NCBI GenBank assembly: GCA_964035015.1
Contig: OZ035997.1
Location: forward strand, 23,373,834 to 23,437,833
Origin: Corallium rubrum
Taxonomy: Eukaryota; Cnidaria; Anthozoa; Scleralcyonacea; Coralliidae
Reading direction: 5' to 3'
DNA: 64,000 bases
Of this stretch, positions 1 to 10,363 are shown in pieces. The first letter of the stretch is position 1. Every line of letters starts with the position of its first letter. The translations under genes were made by a program, and so were the position numbers. Under the pieces are notes generated by a model. That model did no database searches, was not told where the DNA came from, and was given only the letters and a program-made list of their open reading frames with translations.

Positions 1-417
1 TGCTGCTTAAACAGGTTTATATCACTGCACAACGTGTTAAATTCTAACAGAGATTGTTAACTTTATTCGTAAGTTTTAGTTTTTGAGTTTTGTTTTACTA
101 TTTTATGGTTTAGAGCTCCAGTTATAGAATTAACAAAGCAAAGACAACAACATGCATCCTCTTCAACTCAAAATCGAGTGGGTATATATAAAGTGATGTT
201 TTAGTACTGTCATTTTATGACTTTAATAGCGTGTATTTTTATACAAAATATCCTAACCTCGTGTGTATGATTTGATTAGGAAATACTTAGTTTATCTAGT
301 AATGCTTTCCTCTTTGCTTATCTCTAAAATATATTCAATGCCATAACTTAATACTCATGTTGTCCTTTTCAAATATATTGACCTTTGGACTTTCATCCCA
401 GTTACGTACAGTATACA
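1..417. other. AT-rich stretch, nothing recognised
   Basis: I see no coding potential, known repeat motif or RNA signal before the LINE tail that begins near 418. Confidence 0.5.
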
Positions 418-1797
418 ATGATAGATAAGATAGATAATCTTTATTTAACCACGCTAACACCGTCAGCAGATGCTGGTTTCCACAGTGGGCGTGTTTGAGA
501 TACAGGTATTACGCTAAATTACATACAAAATAGAATATCTACAAAGATTTACATAAATGTCTGGATTACAAATTTTCAGAACATACTGTAGTTAAGTATA
601 ATCATGGATAATATAATTAGATAATTTATAAATATAATCTATTATATTACCCATGGTTTAATATAGAGAAAAATGTTACAGTTTAGTTACTTAGAGCAGA
701 AGCAGCAATGTTTCGTTTGAATTGGTTGAGAGACTTGCTATTTTTAGTTTCTACTGACAGGGAGTTCCATATCGAGCCCCCATCATATAGAAAACTTTTC
801 TTCATGTTATTTGTTCTCGGTTTTGGCAAACAAACATTAAGGTCACTGTTTCGAAGATTGTGATTTAGGACTTCTTCTCTGAAAGTGAATTGATTTTGTA
901 GGCATTCTGGACCCATGTTGTTTAATATTTTGTACATCATTTTGGCTTTTGCTTTCATTCTTTGTGATTTTAGTGGTTCCCAATTTAATTCACTTAATAT
1001 AGTATCTTGCTGTACTTCATTGGGCATATTTGTTATAATGCGAGCAGCTCTGTTATGAAGCTTTTGTAGACGTGTGGATTGAGTTTCTCCTAGCACATTC
1101 CAAACTTCACAGCAATAATCAAAGTAAGGTTGTATTATAGCATTATATATTGATAGAAGGGTTTTCAGATCAACAAATTCTTTTAGGCGCCGAAGAGCAC
1201 CTAGACCTGATGTTATTTTTTTACAGACATTGTCAGTGTTATTTTTCCAGTTCAAATTTTCGTCGACAACTATGCCCAATGTTTTACTTTCAGTTACTTG
1301 TTTGACTGCTTTACCATCAATAGAAATATTTGGCTGACAATTTGATACTGTTTTCAACATTTGATTAGAACCAATTAATATGAATTCAGTTTTAGTTACA
1401 TTTAGGTTTAGTTTGTTCGCTATTAGCCAATTTCGAAGGTTTTCTAGATCCGAGTTTACGTCATTTTCAATTTCATTTATTGTTTTCCCAGCTGCTGTTA
1501 TATTTGTATCATCAGCAAATAATCGAGCTTCAGTTTTGTTCAGGCATTTAGGGAGGTCATTTATGTAAATCAAAAAGAACAAAGGTCCTAAGATAGATCC
1601 TTGAGGTACACCACATATTATATCTCGTTCAGATGAAACATATCCATTTACTTGACATTTTTGGGTGCGATCTGATAAATATGACGTTAATAATGTTAGA
1701 GCATTGCCTTTGATACCATAGAGTTCCATTTTTTGTAGGAGAATTTTATGGTCCACAGTATCAAATGCTTTCTTTAAATCAATTAAAACAACGATGT
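418..1797 (-). mobile_element. 5'-truncated non-LTR retrotransposon (LINE)
   Basis: The minus strand carries the 3' part of an APE-type LINE: half of the reverse transcriptase, a stop near 683, then a 3' UTR that ends near 418 in a GATA/ATCT-type short repeat tail. The element is cut off at its 5' end near 1797, just upstream of RT motif A. Such 5' truncation is typical of target-primed insertion. The line AACCACGCTAACACC near the tail resembles the tail of another copy near 11.5 kb. Confidence 0.8.
683..1797 (-). pseudogene. LINE reverse transcriptase, C-terminal part
   Basis: The reading frame runs from the truncation point near 1797 to a stop at 683. It opens in RT motif A (V-V-L-I-D-L-K-K-A-F-D-T-V-D-H), followed by motif B (GVPQGSILGPL) and the catalytic motif C with FADD. 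After these come thumb-like and C-terminal segments typical of CR1/L2/Jockey-like ORF2 proteins (A-I-I-Q-P-Y-F-D-Y-C and LQKLHNRAARII). The APE endonuclease and the first RT motifs are absent because the copy is 5' truncated, so it cannot be an active gene. No frameshift is visible in the remaining 370 or so codons, which suggests a fairly young insertion. The clade is assigned by motif style only; CR1/L2 is my best guess. Confidence 0.85.
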
Positions 1798-2084
1798 AAA
1801 TGTCATATTAAATGTCGATTAAATGTCATACTCCATGAGAAAACTGTAGTGAATCACTAGTGATGACTTATGTTTTATCATATTTTCTAATGGCTACATA
1901 GATAATGAATGTAATTTGGTTGGTAGAATCACCCTGGCTGCAGAGGTTACTTTTTGATAAGACTTAGGTACACAGTGGAGTGAGAGGTTGGTGGTTATGT
2001 CATATGATTGATTAAATTACTCCTGCAAATAGAATTAATATAGTCAGGGATATTTTCAAGCACTTAAAATTTTACTACTGGTAT
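1798..2084. other. No gene seen
   Basis: AT-rich sequence between the LINE and the first 5S-like SINE; nothing recognisable. Confidence 0.4.
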
Positions 2085-2450
2085 AAAGGAATAAAGGACT
2101 GGGTGGCTAATCATCCTTTCTTGCAGCCAGCGGCTGACTTGCAAAGGACGCAGATCAATGTGGCCGTGTTGAGGCATATCAAAGGTGCTCGAAGCAGTTG
2201 CCAACTACACAGTTCAGACCACGGATCACAGCTAAGATGTTAGGTGTTGATTTTATGGAGGGGGGAAAACCCAGTGAAAAACCCTCGAAGCACAGGAGAG
2301 ATCAACTACAATTCTACTCACATGAATCCAAGCCCAACAACGGGGTCATTCCCAAGTGGTCACCCATCCAAGTACTAACCCCATCTAACCGGGCTTAACT
2401 TTTTGGTGAGAGGCAGCGTGCTAACAGCACACACCACCCATGCTCCCTTA
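2085..2450 (-). mobile_element. 5S-rRNA-derived SINE, copy 1
   Basis: Read on the minus strand, positions about 2398-2340 match the internal promoter region of 5S rRNA: a TTAAGC block followed by the box C line GGTTAGTACTTGGATGGG. Downstream on the minus strand follows a body shared with the copy at 16.2-16.57 kb. The forward text KDWVANHP in this body is probably chance or an old exon trace. It most likely arose as a SINE3-type element driven by the 5S promoter. Confidence 0.65.
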
Positions 2451-2811
2451 CTTCAATCTTCTTCCATATAACACCCTTGGAAGGAAAAATAAAACTTCTT
2501 CTGATGTTACGACTTACAACAACATTTAATGGCATCCACAAGGTACTTGCACTGCTCATGGCCAGTGAATTGTAGGTCACTTCATGTTACCACAACATAA
2601 TGACCACACAAGACCCACGCTACATTAACCTACTTCAATAAGAATTTGTTGTTAAATAATCAACTGCTGTACTATAATCACTACTGTACCTTCCAAAAAT
2701 TAAAATTGGCCCTCACAGAAATCACCAGAAATGCACTCCTGGGGCTTATGAAATTTGGGAAGCATGCCCCCAGACCCCCCCCCCCCCTGGGGGTCTTTAC
2801 ACTTAATTTAT

Positions 2812-2962
2812 ATAGAGAATAATACATGGATGTGCAGAAATATGAAATTTATTTCAATTGTTGACCAGGATATCTCACAAGTGAGTGAAGTGAACAAGTA
2901 AGATATCTTGGTCAACACGAGAAATAGATTTCATATTTCCACACAATCCATGTATTGTTCTG
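2812..2962. repeat. Foldback MITE-like palindrome
   Basis: Two arms of about 55-60 bp pair with each other around a centre near 2890 (GACCAGGATATCT against AGATATCTTGGTC, then the ATACATGGAT ends). No coding. A run of C lies just upstream at about 2767-2782. Confidence 0.55.
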
Positions 2963-3473
2963 TTTATTATATAAAAAAAAATTGTTCTACTGTATTGCCT
3001 TACAAAAATTGCATTAGACTATAATGCTGATTCAGTGATAATCGTCACAGGTGAGATTATCATGAATAGTCACACATGTGAGATTATCATTTTTATTAGT
3101 GGTGGAAAAAATTAATAAAACACTCTAGACTTACTATTTTATATAATAAAAACTATAATTAGCTCAATCTTCTAAAAAGTGGCAGTAGACTTAAAATATG
3201 CTTAAAACTATCCCTGTTATAGTATAGTTCAGAATTTGTTTCTATATTAGAGTCTGATTTTATAAGTAATATTGGGCATTTCACTTGATTACATGGGTGA
3301 AGGAAAATTCATGTATACTATAGCATGATGATTGAAGTACAGCTATGCATTTTCTGGGACTAGGGTGGGTAGAACATGATTATAAAGCAACCTGTGAAAA
3401 CCTACAGTAATAAAGAATCTTTATATTTAACAATTTATTATTGCCAATTGGTAAATAGTTTTCTCTAAAGGCC

Positions 3474-4866
3474 TATCCTCATTCCCAGGGCCTCTTCAAG
3501 TCCTTGGTACTGGAAAATTGGAGGCCCTCGTCAGATGAAAACTGGATGTCTTAGATTCTAGGACATTGCAAACATGGACATAATATTATTTTAATATTAA
3601 ACAAACGAGATACAGTACACTCAGTTATTTGAAGAAAAGTTGCCTTATTATGATGACTGAAAGATTTAGTGTTTACTGGACAAAATAGCACAATTTCTTT
3701 TACTGAAATGCTATTTGAAGGCCTTATAGTTTATTCAAAGGTACAGGTAGATTGTTTATATGATTGAACATTTGGCATCACCGAGGAATGAGTCACTGAG
3801 TCACATACTATGTCTAAAATCATTTGATTGTGAGAGTTAAATGACAAACTCATCACAATTCCAACTCACTATAGGAATCCTACTTTGTTGACCTTATTTG
3901 TAGACTTTTTCGGTGTTATCTGAGTGATAACCCTCACTCCATTCACTCTATCCACAGCATTGTTTGGCAGTTGAAAATATATTGCACCTTTTCGTTTTAG
4001 ACAATAACCTTCATCCAGCCAATCACAGTCACTTCAATCATTCATATCTGTTGGTCAACCAGGGCCTCTGATTTTCCAGTGTACTGAGGGGGCCCTGGGA
4101 ACAGGCTTTTAGCCAGGCATGCAGCCATCCTCTCTGACGAAGGGCCTTCGCTCGAAACATTAGACTCGATCCTACGTTTTCTGTTTCGGCAGTGTATCTA
4201 ACCTTACTATATTTCCATCCTGTGGATGGCCACTTTAAAGAAATCAGGTTTTTGGATGGCCACTTTTTGTACTGTATATGGACAGCCTAAGCAAAAAAAT
4301 TTCCTTAAACAGCAACTTACAGGTTTCCCCATTTCTAATGGTTTTGTTATTTATTTTTGTCAAGAACATGCAGCTGTGATGATTGATTGCAACTAGCAAG
4401 ATCGATTTATATGTGTATGTAAACCATTATGTGGCTCTAACATGAACTTAGCAACCTGAAAACGGCTAGACTGCAATAAGTTGGATACACTCACTTGTTC
4501 CAGACTCCTCATCTCCTTGGTCTAAATAGCAACCAATCATGAGATACACTTGTATGAAAATGTTTTAATTTAACCTTTCACTCCCAAATACGGAATTTTC
4601 CATACTTTTAAAATTTACTCTGTCTACGACACCAGATGATTTTACTCATCAATGAGAGCACTCAGCTCCTGGAAAGTTGGGAGTAAAAGGGTTAACTCAG
4701 GTCATACTCATTTGTGCTTTTAGATCTTATATTTTTCTCAATTTTTGTTATCCTGGTGGGCATGCCCCTGCCCCCCCCCCCCCCTAAAATTTGTCATTGC
4801 AAAAAAAATAAATTTTGAACAGCCAGTTTGAAATCCTGGCTAAAAGCCTGCCTGGGAATGAGGATG
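3474..4866. mobile_element. MULE-like non-autonomous element, 10-bp TSD
   Basis: Terminal inverted repeats start TATCCTCATTCCCAGGGCC on the left and end GGGAATGAGGATG on the right. The flanks TCTAAAGGCC (3464-3473) and TCTAAAAGCC (4867-4876) are a 10-bp target duplication with one mismatch. The same TIR family recurs at 12270, 48776 and 51360. No transposase. The right TIR is split by a nested element at 4102-4850. Confidence 0.7.
4102..4850. mobile_element. Nested hAT-like MITE, 8-bp TSD
   Basis: It starts CAGGCTTTTAGCCAGG and ends with the reverse complement CCTGGCTAAAAGCCTG. It is flanked by an exact 8-bp duplication, CCTGGGAA, at 4094-4101 and 4851-4858, lying inside the right TIR of the outer element. 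An 8-bp duplication with CAGG-type ends fits hAT. It has no ORF and contains a poly-C run near 4770-4784. Confidence 0.75.
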
Positions 4867-4971
4867 TCTAAAAGCCCATTTACACAAAATAATGTAATTT
4901 TTGGTACAGTGATTTCTATTTTTATGATGTGATATCAACAATATTTATAGTGGTTGGATCAATACAATACT

Positions 4972-5428
4972 GGTGAAGATCCTTGCCAGGATCCTTAAGG
5001 ATTCACAATCCTTGCACTTGGAAAGATCCTTGAGGATTGCCAGGATCCTTGCAAGATCCATAAGGATCTTGAGTAATCCTTTCAAAGATCCTTAAGTATC
5101 TTGAGTAATCCTTTCAAGATGTTTAAGAACCTTGAGTAATCTTTCCAAAGATTCTCAAGGATTCTTGAGGATCTTTGAAAGGCTCCTGAAGGTTCGTTAA
5201 GAGACTTTTATTATAATCTTGAAGAAGTATTTATTGAAATCTTAGAGGAGCTTTTTAAGGATCTAATTATAGAGACTGTCTTAAGAACATCCATTGAAAG
5301 TAATTTATTCATATTTAGTGACACCTGATGAGAAAATCTAAACTCCTATAAATAAAGATTTGTTCTTAGGATCCTCAAGGATCCTGCACCAGGATCCTTT
5401 AGGATTCTTAAGGATCCTTGCAAGGGTA
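4972..5428. repeat. Degenerate palindromic array (GGATCCTTAAGGATCC type)
   Basis: About 450 bp is tiled by variants of GATCCTTGAGGATC and CAGGATCCTTAAGG with irregular spacing. Because the core is self-complementary, both strands read alike. No ORF. Confidence 0.75.
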
Positions 5429-5431
5429 TAA

Positions 5432-5710
5432 CAGGGCCGTAGACACCGGGGGGGGGGGGGGGGGGGCTTCAGCCCCCCCCCCCCCGATAATTTGTAAACT
5501 AGCGATAATCTGTAAAGTTTTAGAGGGAAATAAAATTTATGCTATAAATTTTGCTATAAATCTCACCCCAGAATGCGGGAAATGCTGTTTCAGAGACCCT
5601 AGAATCCAATATTTTCCGGGGGGGCATGCCCCCGGACTCCCTAGATATCTCGCGTCTTCGACGCTCGCTACATCATCCCCCCCAATACAAAATAGCTTCC
5701 TACGGCCCTG
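5432..5710. mobile_element. CAGGGCCGTAG MITE, copy 1
   Basis: TIRs CAGGGCCGTAG / CTACGGCCCTG bound a 279-bp non-coding element with long G and C runs near its left end. A second copy lies at 10022-10363. The ends look hAT-like, but I find no clear target duplication. Confidence 0.7.
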
Positions 5711-6050
5711 CTGAGATATAGCATCAACAAAAGTGACATAAACAACGAATATGGAAAATTCATCCCGCCATGCCGAGTTACCCGGGGAAGTGTTTAGATG
5801 GGGGCGAGTTATATTCGTCTGCCTCATATAAACACTGGGGGTGAGGAAAAGTGTTTGCTCTAATGGGAACTCGCCATGTGCCGAGTAACTCGGCTGGCTT
5901 GGTAACTCGCGGCGGCCATCTTGGTATACTCCTAATTCGTCGTTTCGGGTGATTCCACAATTTGCCGCTGCGCTGTGATTATGTGCTTTATAAACGTTAG
6001 TGTAATACAGCCAGTGAAACAATTTTTATTTCTCTAAACATGTTCATTAG
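5711..6050. other. GC-richer region, possible old promoter or foldback repeat
   Basis: Repeated lines such as CCGAGTTACCCGGGG and ACTCGCGGCGGCCATCTTGG occur here. The latter contains a YY1-type CCATCTTGG/CCAAGATGG site. The region may be a promoter of the broken gene that follows or simply a repeat; I cannot tell which. Confidence 0.3.
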
Positions 6051-6741
6051 GGCCAAATATTGCAAGAGAATTTGAAGCTACGTTTAGAAGTAGGAAAGTT
6101 GCAAGAAGTGTTACGACACTCGAAGATTGAAACTGCCGACTTGTATTCTAAGTTTGGGGAATTAGCAAAAGATTGGGCTGCAACGGTTAAAGAATTGAAT
6201 GGCCTACACGAGAATCAGAAACAAGAATATGAAGAAATGATTAAGTCATTGCAGAAGACGAATAAAGCGCTACTGAAAGAAAATCAAGAGATGAAAAAAG
6301 TTATAGAAAATCTTAAGAGCATGAAAACCGAGTTTGATAAACAGAAAAGACTATTACGGTTGAGTCAAATTGGATATCAGTTGGATAAATTAGTACGTTT
6401 TCCCAGGCGATGACAAAGCAAGTAAAAGGGCTCGCTATGGAATTAATTTAAAATCACTGAGAAATAAAATGGAGAATCAGAAATTGCAGGAAGACGCCAA
6501 AGAAAGAATGAATAAGCTCAAAGAAGAAATTGGTTTTGAAGATTGGTTTTTAGGTATAGTGAAGGAAATGAAGAAAGTTCGAGTAGACACAGCTCATCTA
6601 GACCTTGGCACGTATGAAGAGATGGAAGAAATTATCATGGACGAGTGCAAGGATGATGATGACAAGCGCGACGATATGCTTCGGGCCCTAGAACGTCTCG
6701 GAAAGATGTATGAACTATTGAAACGTTCATTTGGTAAATAA
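6051..6741 (+). pseudogene. Coiled-coil protein gene fragment, frameshifted
   Basis: A reading frame follows a plausible splice acceptor (pyrimidine run, then TTAG at 6047-6050) and has no ATG near its start, so it looks like a 3' exon. It runs to TGA at 6411-6413. The downstream frame, open from about 6403 to TAA at 6741, continues the same protein after a +1 shift near 6395-6405. The first part is a strongly heptad-like coiled coil rich in E, K, L and Q for about 100 residues. The second part is a charged helical segment (EEIGFEDWFLGIVKEMKK, later DECKDDDDKRDD). I do not recognise the family. One base change would join the frames, so this is a decayed or sequencing-broken exon of an unknown gene. 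Codon composition is clearly coding-like compared with its surroundings. Confidence 0.5.
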
Positions 6742-7104
6742 TTAACTCATGTTAATAATTAATCATGCTGAACTCTGCAATATCAAAAACTGCGAACAGA
6801 AAAGTTCACAAATGAGACATAAAACCAAATACGGTTTTTTTTCAATCAATTCGGGGAAATGATCTCCTGAAACTCCAATTAAAAAGATCAACATGCACGT
6901 ACTATATACTGGAGGCATCTACTGATGAATCGTCAGCCGTTTAGCTATATAAAAAGCTTGGATGGATTTAATTAGCTAAATTAAACTAAGAAGACTTATA
7001 TATATTAGTATTCACTGTATTAAAGAATAAAGCCCCATCAAACCTGTATGACTTATTTAGTCAGTTTGTCAGTGAAGCACATAGACAGAGCTGAAAGTTC
7101 CTTC

Positions 7105-7352
7105 AAAAACTCATTAATAATTCATGAGGAAAATTCAAAAGAAATTAAAGTTCAATCAATGTCTTTATATGTGATAAAGATACCTCCTGATTTACGTAAA
7201 CTTTAGCTTTGATTTTCTCGGCTTATAGACACGGTTATTTTTCAAACTTACTACGCCAATGAACTTACCAAGTGATTCGTTTTTGAAGCCGTTCAATAAA
7301 CTCGCAGTTCGTGTTTTATCAAATATAAAACACTCCTGCTCGTTTATTAAAC
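7105..7352. repeat. Interspersed repeat, copy 1 (also at 59.9 kb)
   Basis: The stretch from TTCATGAGGAAAA to CTCCTGCTCGTTTATT is repeated at 59893-60180 with small changes. Non-coding. Confidence 0.65.
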
Positions 7353-8380
7353 AGTACAAAAGTCTCTCTGAGCTTGGTAAAACAAAAATCTCGTATAGTG
7401 GAGCTTTGTTGCTTAATTTGCTCCCTAACCGTCTAGACTAGCAATATTAGTATCTCAACATTACCGTTATAATTAAATTACGGGAGAGAAAACATCTAGG
7501 GCCAGGGTATATTTTCTAGAACAAAATAATGAAGGAAGTAGTAGCACACTTGGAGGACTTCGCCTGTATAAGTTTAAATTTAAACTGACCTGTAACTGTA
7601 CCTCTTAATTATTTATTGATTTTTAACTAATGAAGGCCATCTGGTAGAAAACTATATCTAAAGATGTCGTTTATACCTTCTTTTAAATAAAGTTCATACC
7701 CAGTCGCGATTAAAAACCGCAGCACGCAAGGAGCGATGGGATTGGAGTCCCATTTCGCGCAACACCCTCTTCTCCCTCTGCTCTTCCCAAAACCAGACTA
7801 GTTCCTAGTCCTCTTTTCTCTCGAACTTATTTTGGTGACGTCACAGAATAGGGTTCGAGCGAGGGGACTAGCGGAAAATGTTCATCTTTATCTATAAATC
7901 AATCAATCATGAACCTGCTGGAGCTCGGATTCTTTAATCTTTATATGAACGAGGGCACTTAAACTTCTTCTTGAGAGCAGACAGAAAACGAGTAGGTTTC
8001 TTTATTTTACATTACGATAAAAGGTCATGTTACATACGAGGCTTTATAAAGTAGTGTTCGGCGTAGGAAGTGATTGTGTTGAAACACATTTATACAAATC
8101 GAAATATGCTACTTTAACGTTTCGGCAGTAGAACCTTGCTATATGATGTTATAAAGAATTGTGCAGACCGACGTGTGTGTTATCTGCCTTGGTTTTCCAC
8201 CAAATCGACCGTTTGGTGCCTGTATAATTTGGGGCCAAGCAAAACATTTTATTCCAGGCCTCTGACCATTCGGTCTGGCGCTCGGCTCGACGTTAAAAAG
8301 AGAGGCCGGGGAACCAGGCTGCCCCAAAACAGTCAATAGATCGTTTTCACTCACGTGATCGGTGGCCTCATTGGGGCGGT
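7353..8380. other. No gene seen
   Basis: Intergenic DNA with short GC-rich repeat-like pieces near 7720-7870. No supported coding region. Confidence 0.4.
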
Positions 8381-8382
8381 GA

Positions 8383-8505
8383 AACAATACGAAATATTTG
8401 AATAAGAATATAGCTAAATTCCCATAGAATAAAGGTGGTACACCAATATAGCCGCCATTTCATTGTTTTGATACACCAATATGGCCGCCGTGACGTCAGA
8501 TGAAG
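8383..8505. repeat. Interspersed repeat A, copy 1
   Basis: The line TACGAAATATTTGAATAAGA through CACCAATATGGCCGCC to TGACGTCAGATG recurs at 11775-11900, and its last part recurs near 21400-21435. Confidence 0.65.
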
Positions 8506-8587
8506 ACGATGTATAGAGATATGGTCGGTAAACTCGGCCTATAATGAGCTGTGATTTTCCGTGCAACCTTTATTTTAGGTTTATTAA

Positions 8588-8737
8588 TGGGGGTAATAGA
8601 ACGACGAGGAGTGCTATTAATGCCAAAATCATACGAGTGATTACAAAATCGACCGACCGCGAAGCGGGAGGTTGATTTGTTAATCACGAGTATGATTTGG
8701 CATTAATAGCACGACTCAGTTCGTTCTATTACCCATT
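8588..8737. repeat. Foldback repeat B, copy 1
   Basis: Arms GGGTAATAGAACGA and TCGTTCTATTACCC enclose a palindrome of about 150 bp. An inverted copy with shared flanks lies at 27672-27815. The flank shared with that copy resumes near 9029, so about 230 bp seems inserted at 8800-9028 here. Confidence 0.6.
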
Positions 8738-9337
8738 AATTATATATCCTTCTGTAATCAGGTCATGCCCTCACTCCTCATCTTCTTTGTTTTCGACCAC
8801 TCTCCTCCGCAGAGGCTTCTTGGGCTTTTTAATAATATAATAGGAGGGGAAGGAGGGAACGCTTTATAACATAGCGGGGATCCGTGGGAGAAGACGGGAT
8901 GCGTGGGGGAAAAGAGGGGATGCGCGAGGGGAAAGGGGGTTTGGTTCTGGACGCGCGCGGGGGAAGAGCCATCGCTCCCCGCGCCCTCCTCTATAGCCCG
9001 ATCTGCCCGCAAAAGCCCAGGAGAGTGGTTTTCGACAGCAAATACTTCATAGTAGCCCAACGTTTGGGTTTTAGACTTAGTCCTCTCAACACGGCCCGCA
9101 AAAAATGCAAATGTCAGGTGGCCATTTCTTTCACGGCAACACGATCTCTTACCAAAATTAAGCGTATATCTTAATTGTGAAATAGGGCTAGAATTAAGAC
9201 ATGGCCTTAATTTTAAAATAGGGCTCAAATTAAGACATGGCCTTAATTTATCTGTCCCACAGGCGGGATGTTAAACTTGAACACATAAAGCTAAAAATCC
9301 TAGAGGGGTGTTGTGGTCGGGGTCTGAGAGGTGGGAC

Positions 9338-9463
9338 TTTTTTCCGGAGGGTTGTGATTAGGCTTAGGGCTACCGGGGGGTTGTGGTTAGGTTTAGGGTT
9401 TCCGGGGGGTTGTGGTTAGGTTTAGGGCTTCCGGGGGGTTGTGGTTAGGGGTTGGAGGTATGG
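9338..9463 (+). repeat. 30-bp minisatellite with TTAGGG-like core
   Basis: About four units of GGTTGTGGTTAGGTTTAGGG followed by CTTCCGGGG. It is preceded at 9180-9250 by a duplicated line containing AGACATGGCCTTAATTT. Confidence 0.7.
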
Positions 9464-9902
9464 GGGAGAGTTTTCATTTAAAATTAAGGATTAGCCTTAA
9501 TTTTAGGCGAGTTGACAATTAAGGATAATCCTTAATTTTGGATGTGAGGTCGACCTGTTCACGGAGACTCGGCGAGGTGTTTTTTTAATAACAAGACGCC
9601 TGGTCAGGCGTTCACTCGGGCTACTGCAAAATCACAGTGCTATGCAGTGCTAAGATCTAAAGTCTATTAAACACATTGGTCACAGACAAAAGTCAGAACG
9701 CAATCCAATTCTCCGATAGAAAACACAATTTGCAATAACAAAACACGATTGCCTGTATTTATTAACATATTTCCACACATGTCAGCGTTCTTATGTCGAG
9801 TCTCTTCAGGTATTAAATATCAACACAACTATCAACGGCGTGTGCGATTGTAAGTGTATATAATATCAAGATACTTGCCACCGACATTACTGACCAATAA
9901 CT

Positions 9903-9968
9903 ATGTCTGTGAACACACAGAACACATCCGAGACGAGTGATCAGACATCAGGAAAGCAAAGAAAGAAA
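9903..9968 (+). CDS. ACADVL: Candidate upstream ACADVL exon
   Basis: An open stretch of 22 codons (or 16 if the AG at 9919-9920 is the acceptor) ends in K-Q-R-K-K directly before a GT at 9969. It is in phase 0, as required by the first secure exon at 12030. The polar, Ser/Thr/Lys-rich text resembles the poorly conserved linker that precedes the S-F-A start of VLCAD in other animals. The donor (GTATTA) and acceptor are weak and no transit peptide is encoded here. This is an inference from position and composition, not from a conserved motif. Confidence 0.3.
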
Positions 9969-10021
9969 GTATTATTTCTCTTCGCCTCATTACACAGCTT
10001 CATGTTTACTTAGAAAGTCAG

Positions 10022-10363
10022 CAGGGCCGTAGACACCGGGGGGGGGGGGGGGGGGCTGGGGGGGCTTCAGCCCCCCCAATAATTTGTAAACTAGCGATAA
10101 TCTGTAAAGTTTTAGAGGGAAATAAAATTTATGCTATAAATTTTGCTATAAATCTCGCCCTAGCCTGTGCACAGCCTGAATACAGGGATATTTCAGGCTG
10201 TGCACAGGCTAATCTCGCCCCAGAATGCGGGAAATGCTGTTTCAGAGACCCTAGAATCCAAAATTTTCCGGGGGGGCATGCCACCGGAGCCCCCTAGATA
10301 TCTCGCGTCTTCGACGCTCGCTATATCAGCCCCCCCAATACAAAATAGCTTCCTACGGCCCTG
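10022..10363. mobile_element. CAGGGCCGTAG MITE, copy 2, with insertion
   Basis: Same TIRs and body as 5432-5710, but with 60 extra bases: a 50-bp palindrome plus a 10-bp duplication. Confidence 0.75.
10161..10210. mobile_element. 50-bp palindromic micro-insertion with 10-bp TSD
   Basis: Arms AGCCTGTGCACAGCCTGAA and their reverse complement surround a short centre. The flank AATCTCGCCC occurs at 10151-10160 and again at 10211-10220, but only once in the sister MITE copy, which shows a clean insertion. Confidence 0.75.

Noticed and set aside
2340..2398. A 5S rRNA gene
   Set aside because: Only the 3' half with box C matches; the 5' half and terminal stem are lost and a SINE body follows.
5537..6022. 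161-codon minus-strand frame
   Set aside because: It runs through a MITE and its flank with no recognisable protein; chance opening in a repeat.
6395..6408. A 14-nt GT...AG intron explaining the frameshift in the coiled-coil gene
   Set aside because: Far too short to splice, and removing it does not restore the frame.
9338..9463. A true telomere or interstitial telomere
   Set aside because: The unit is 30 bp with extra G-rich text, not a regular hexamer array.
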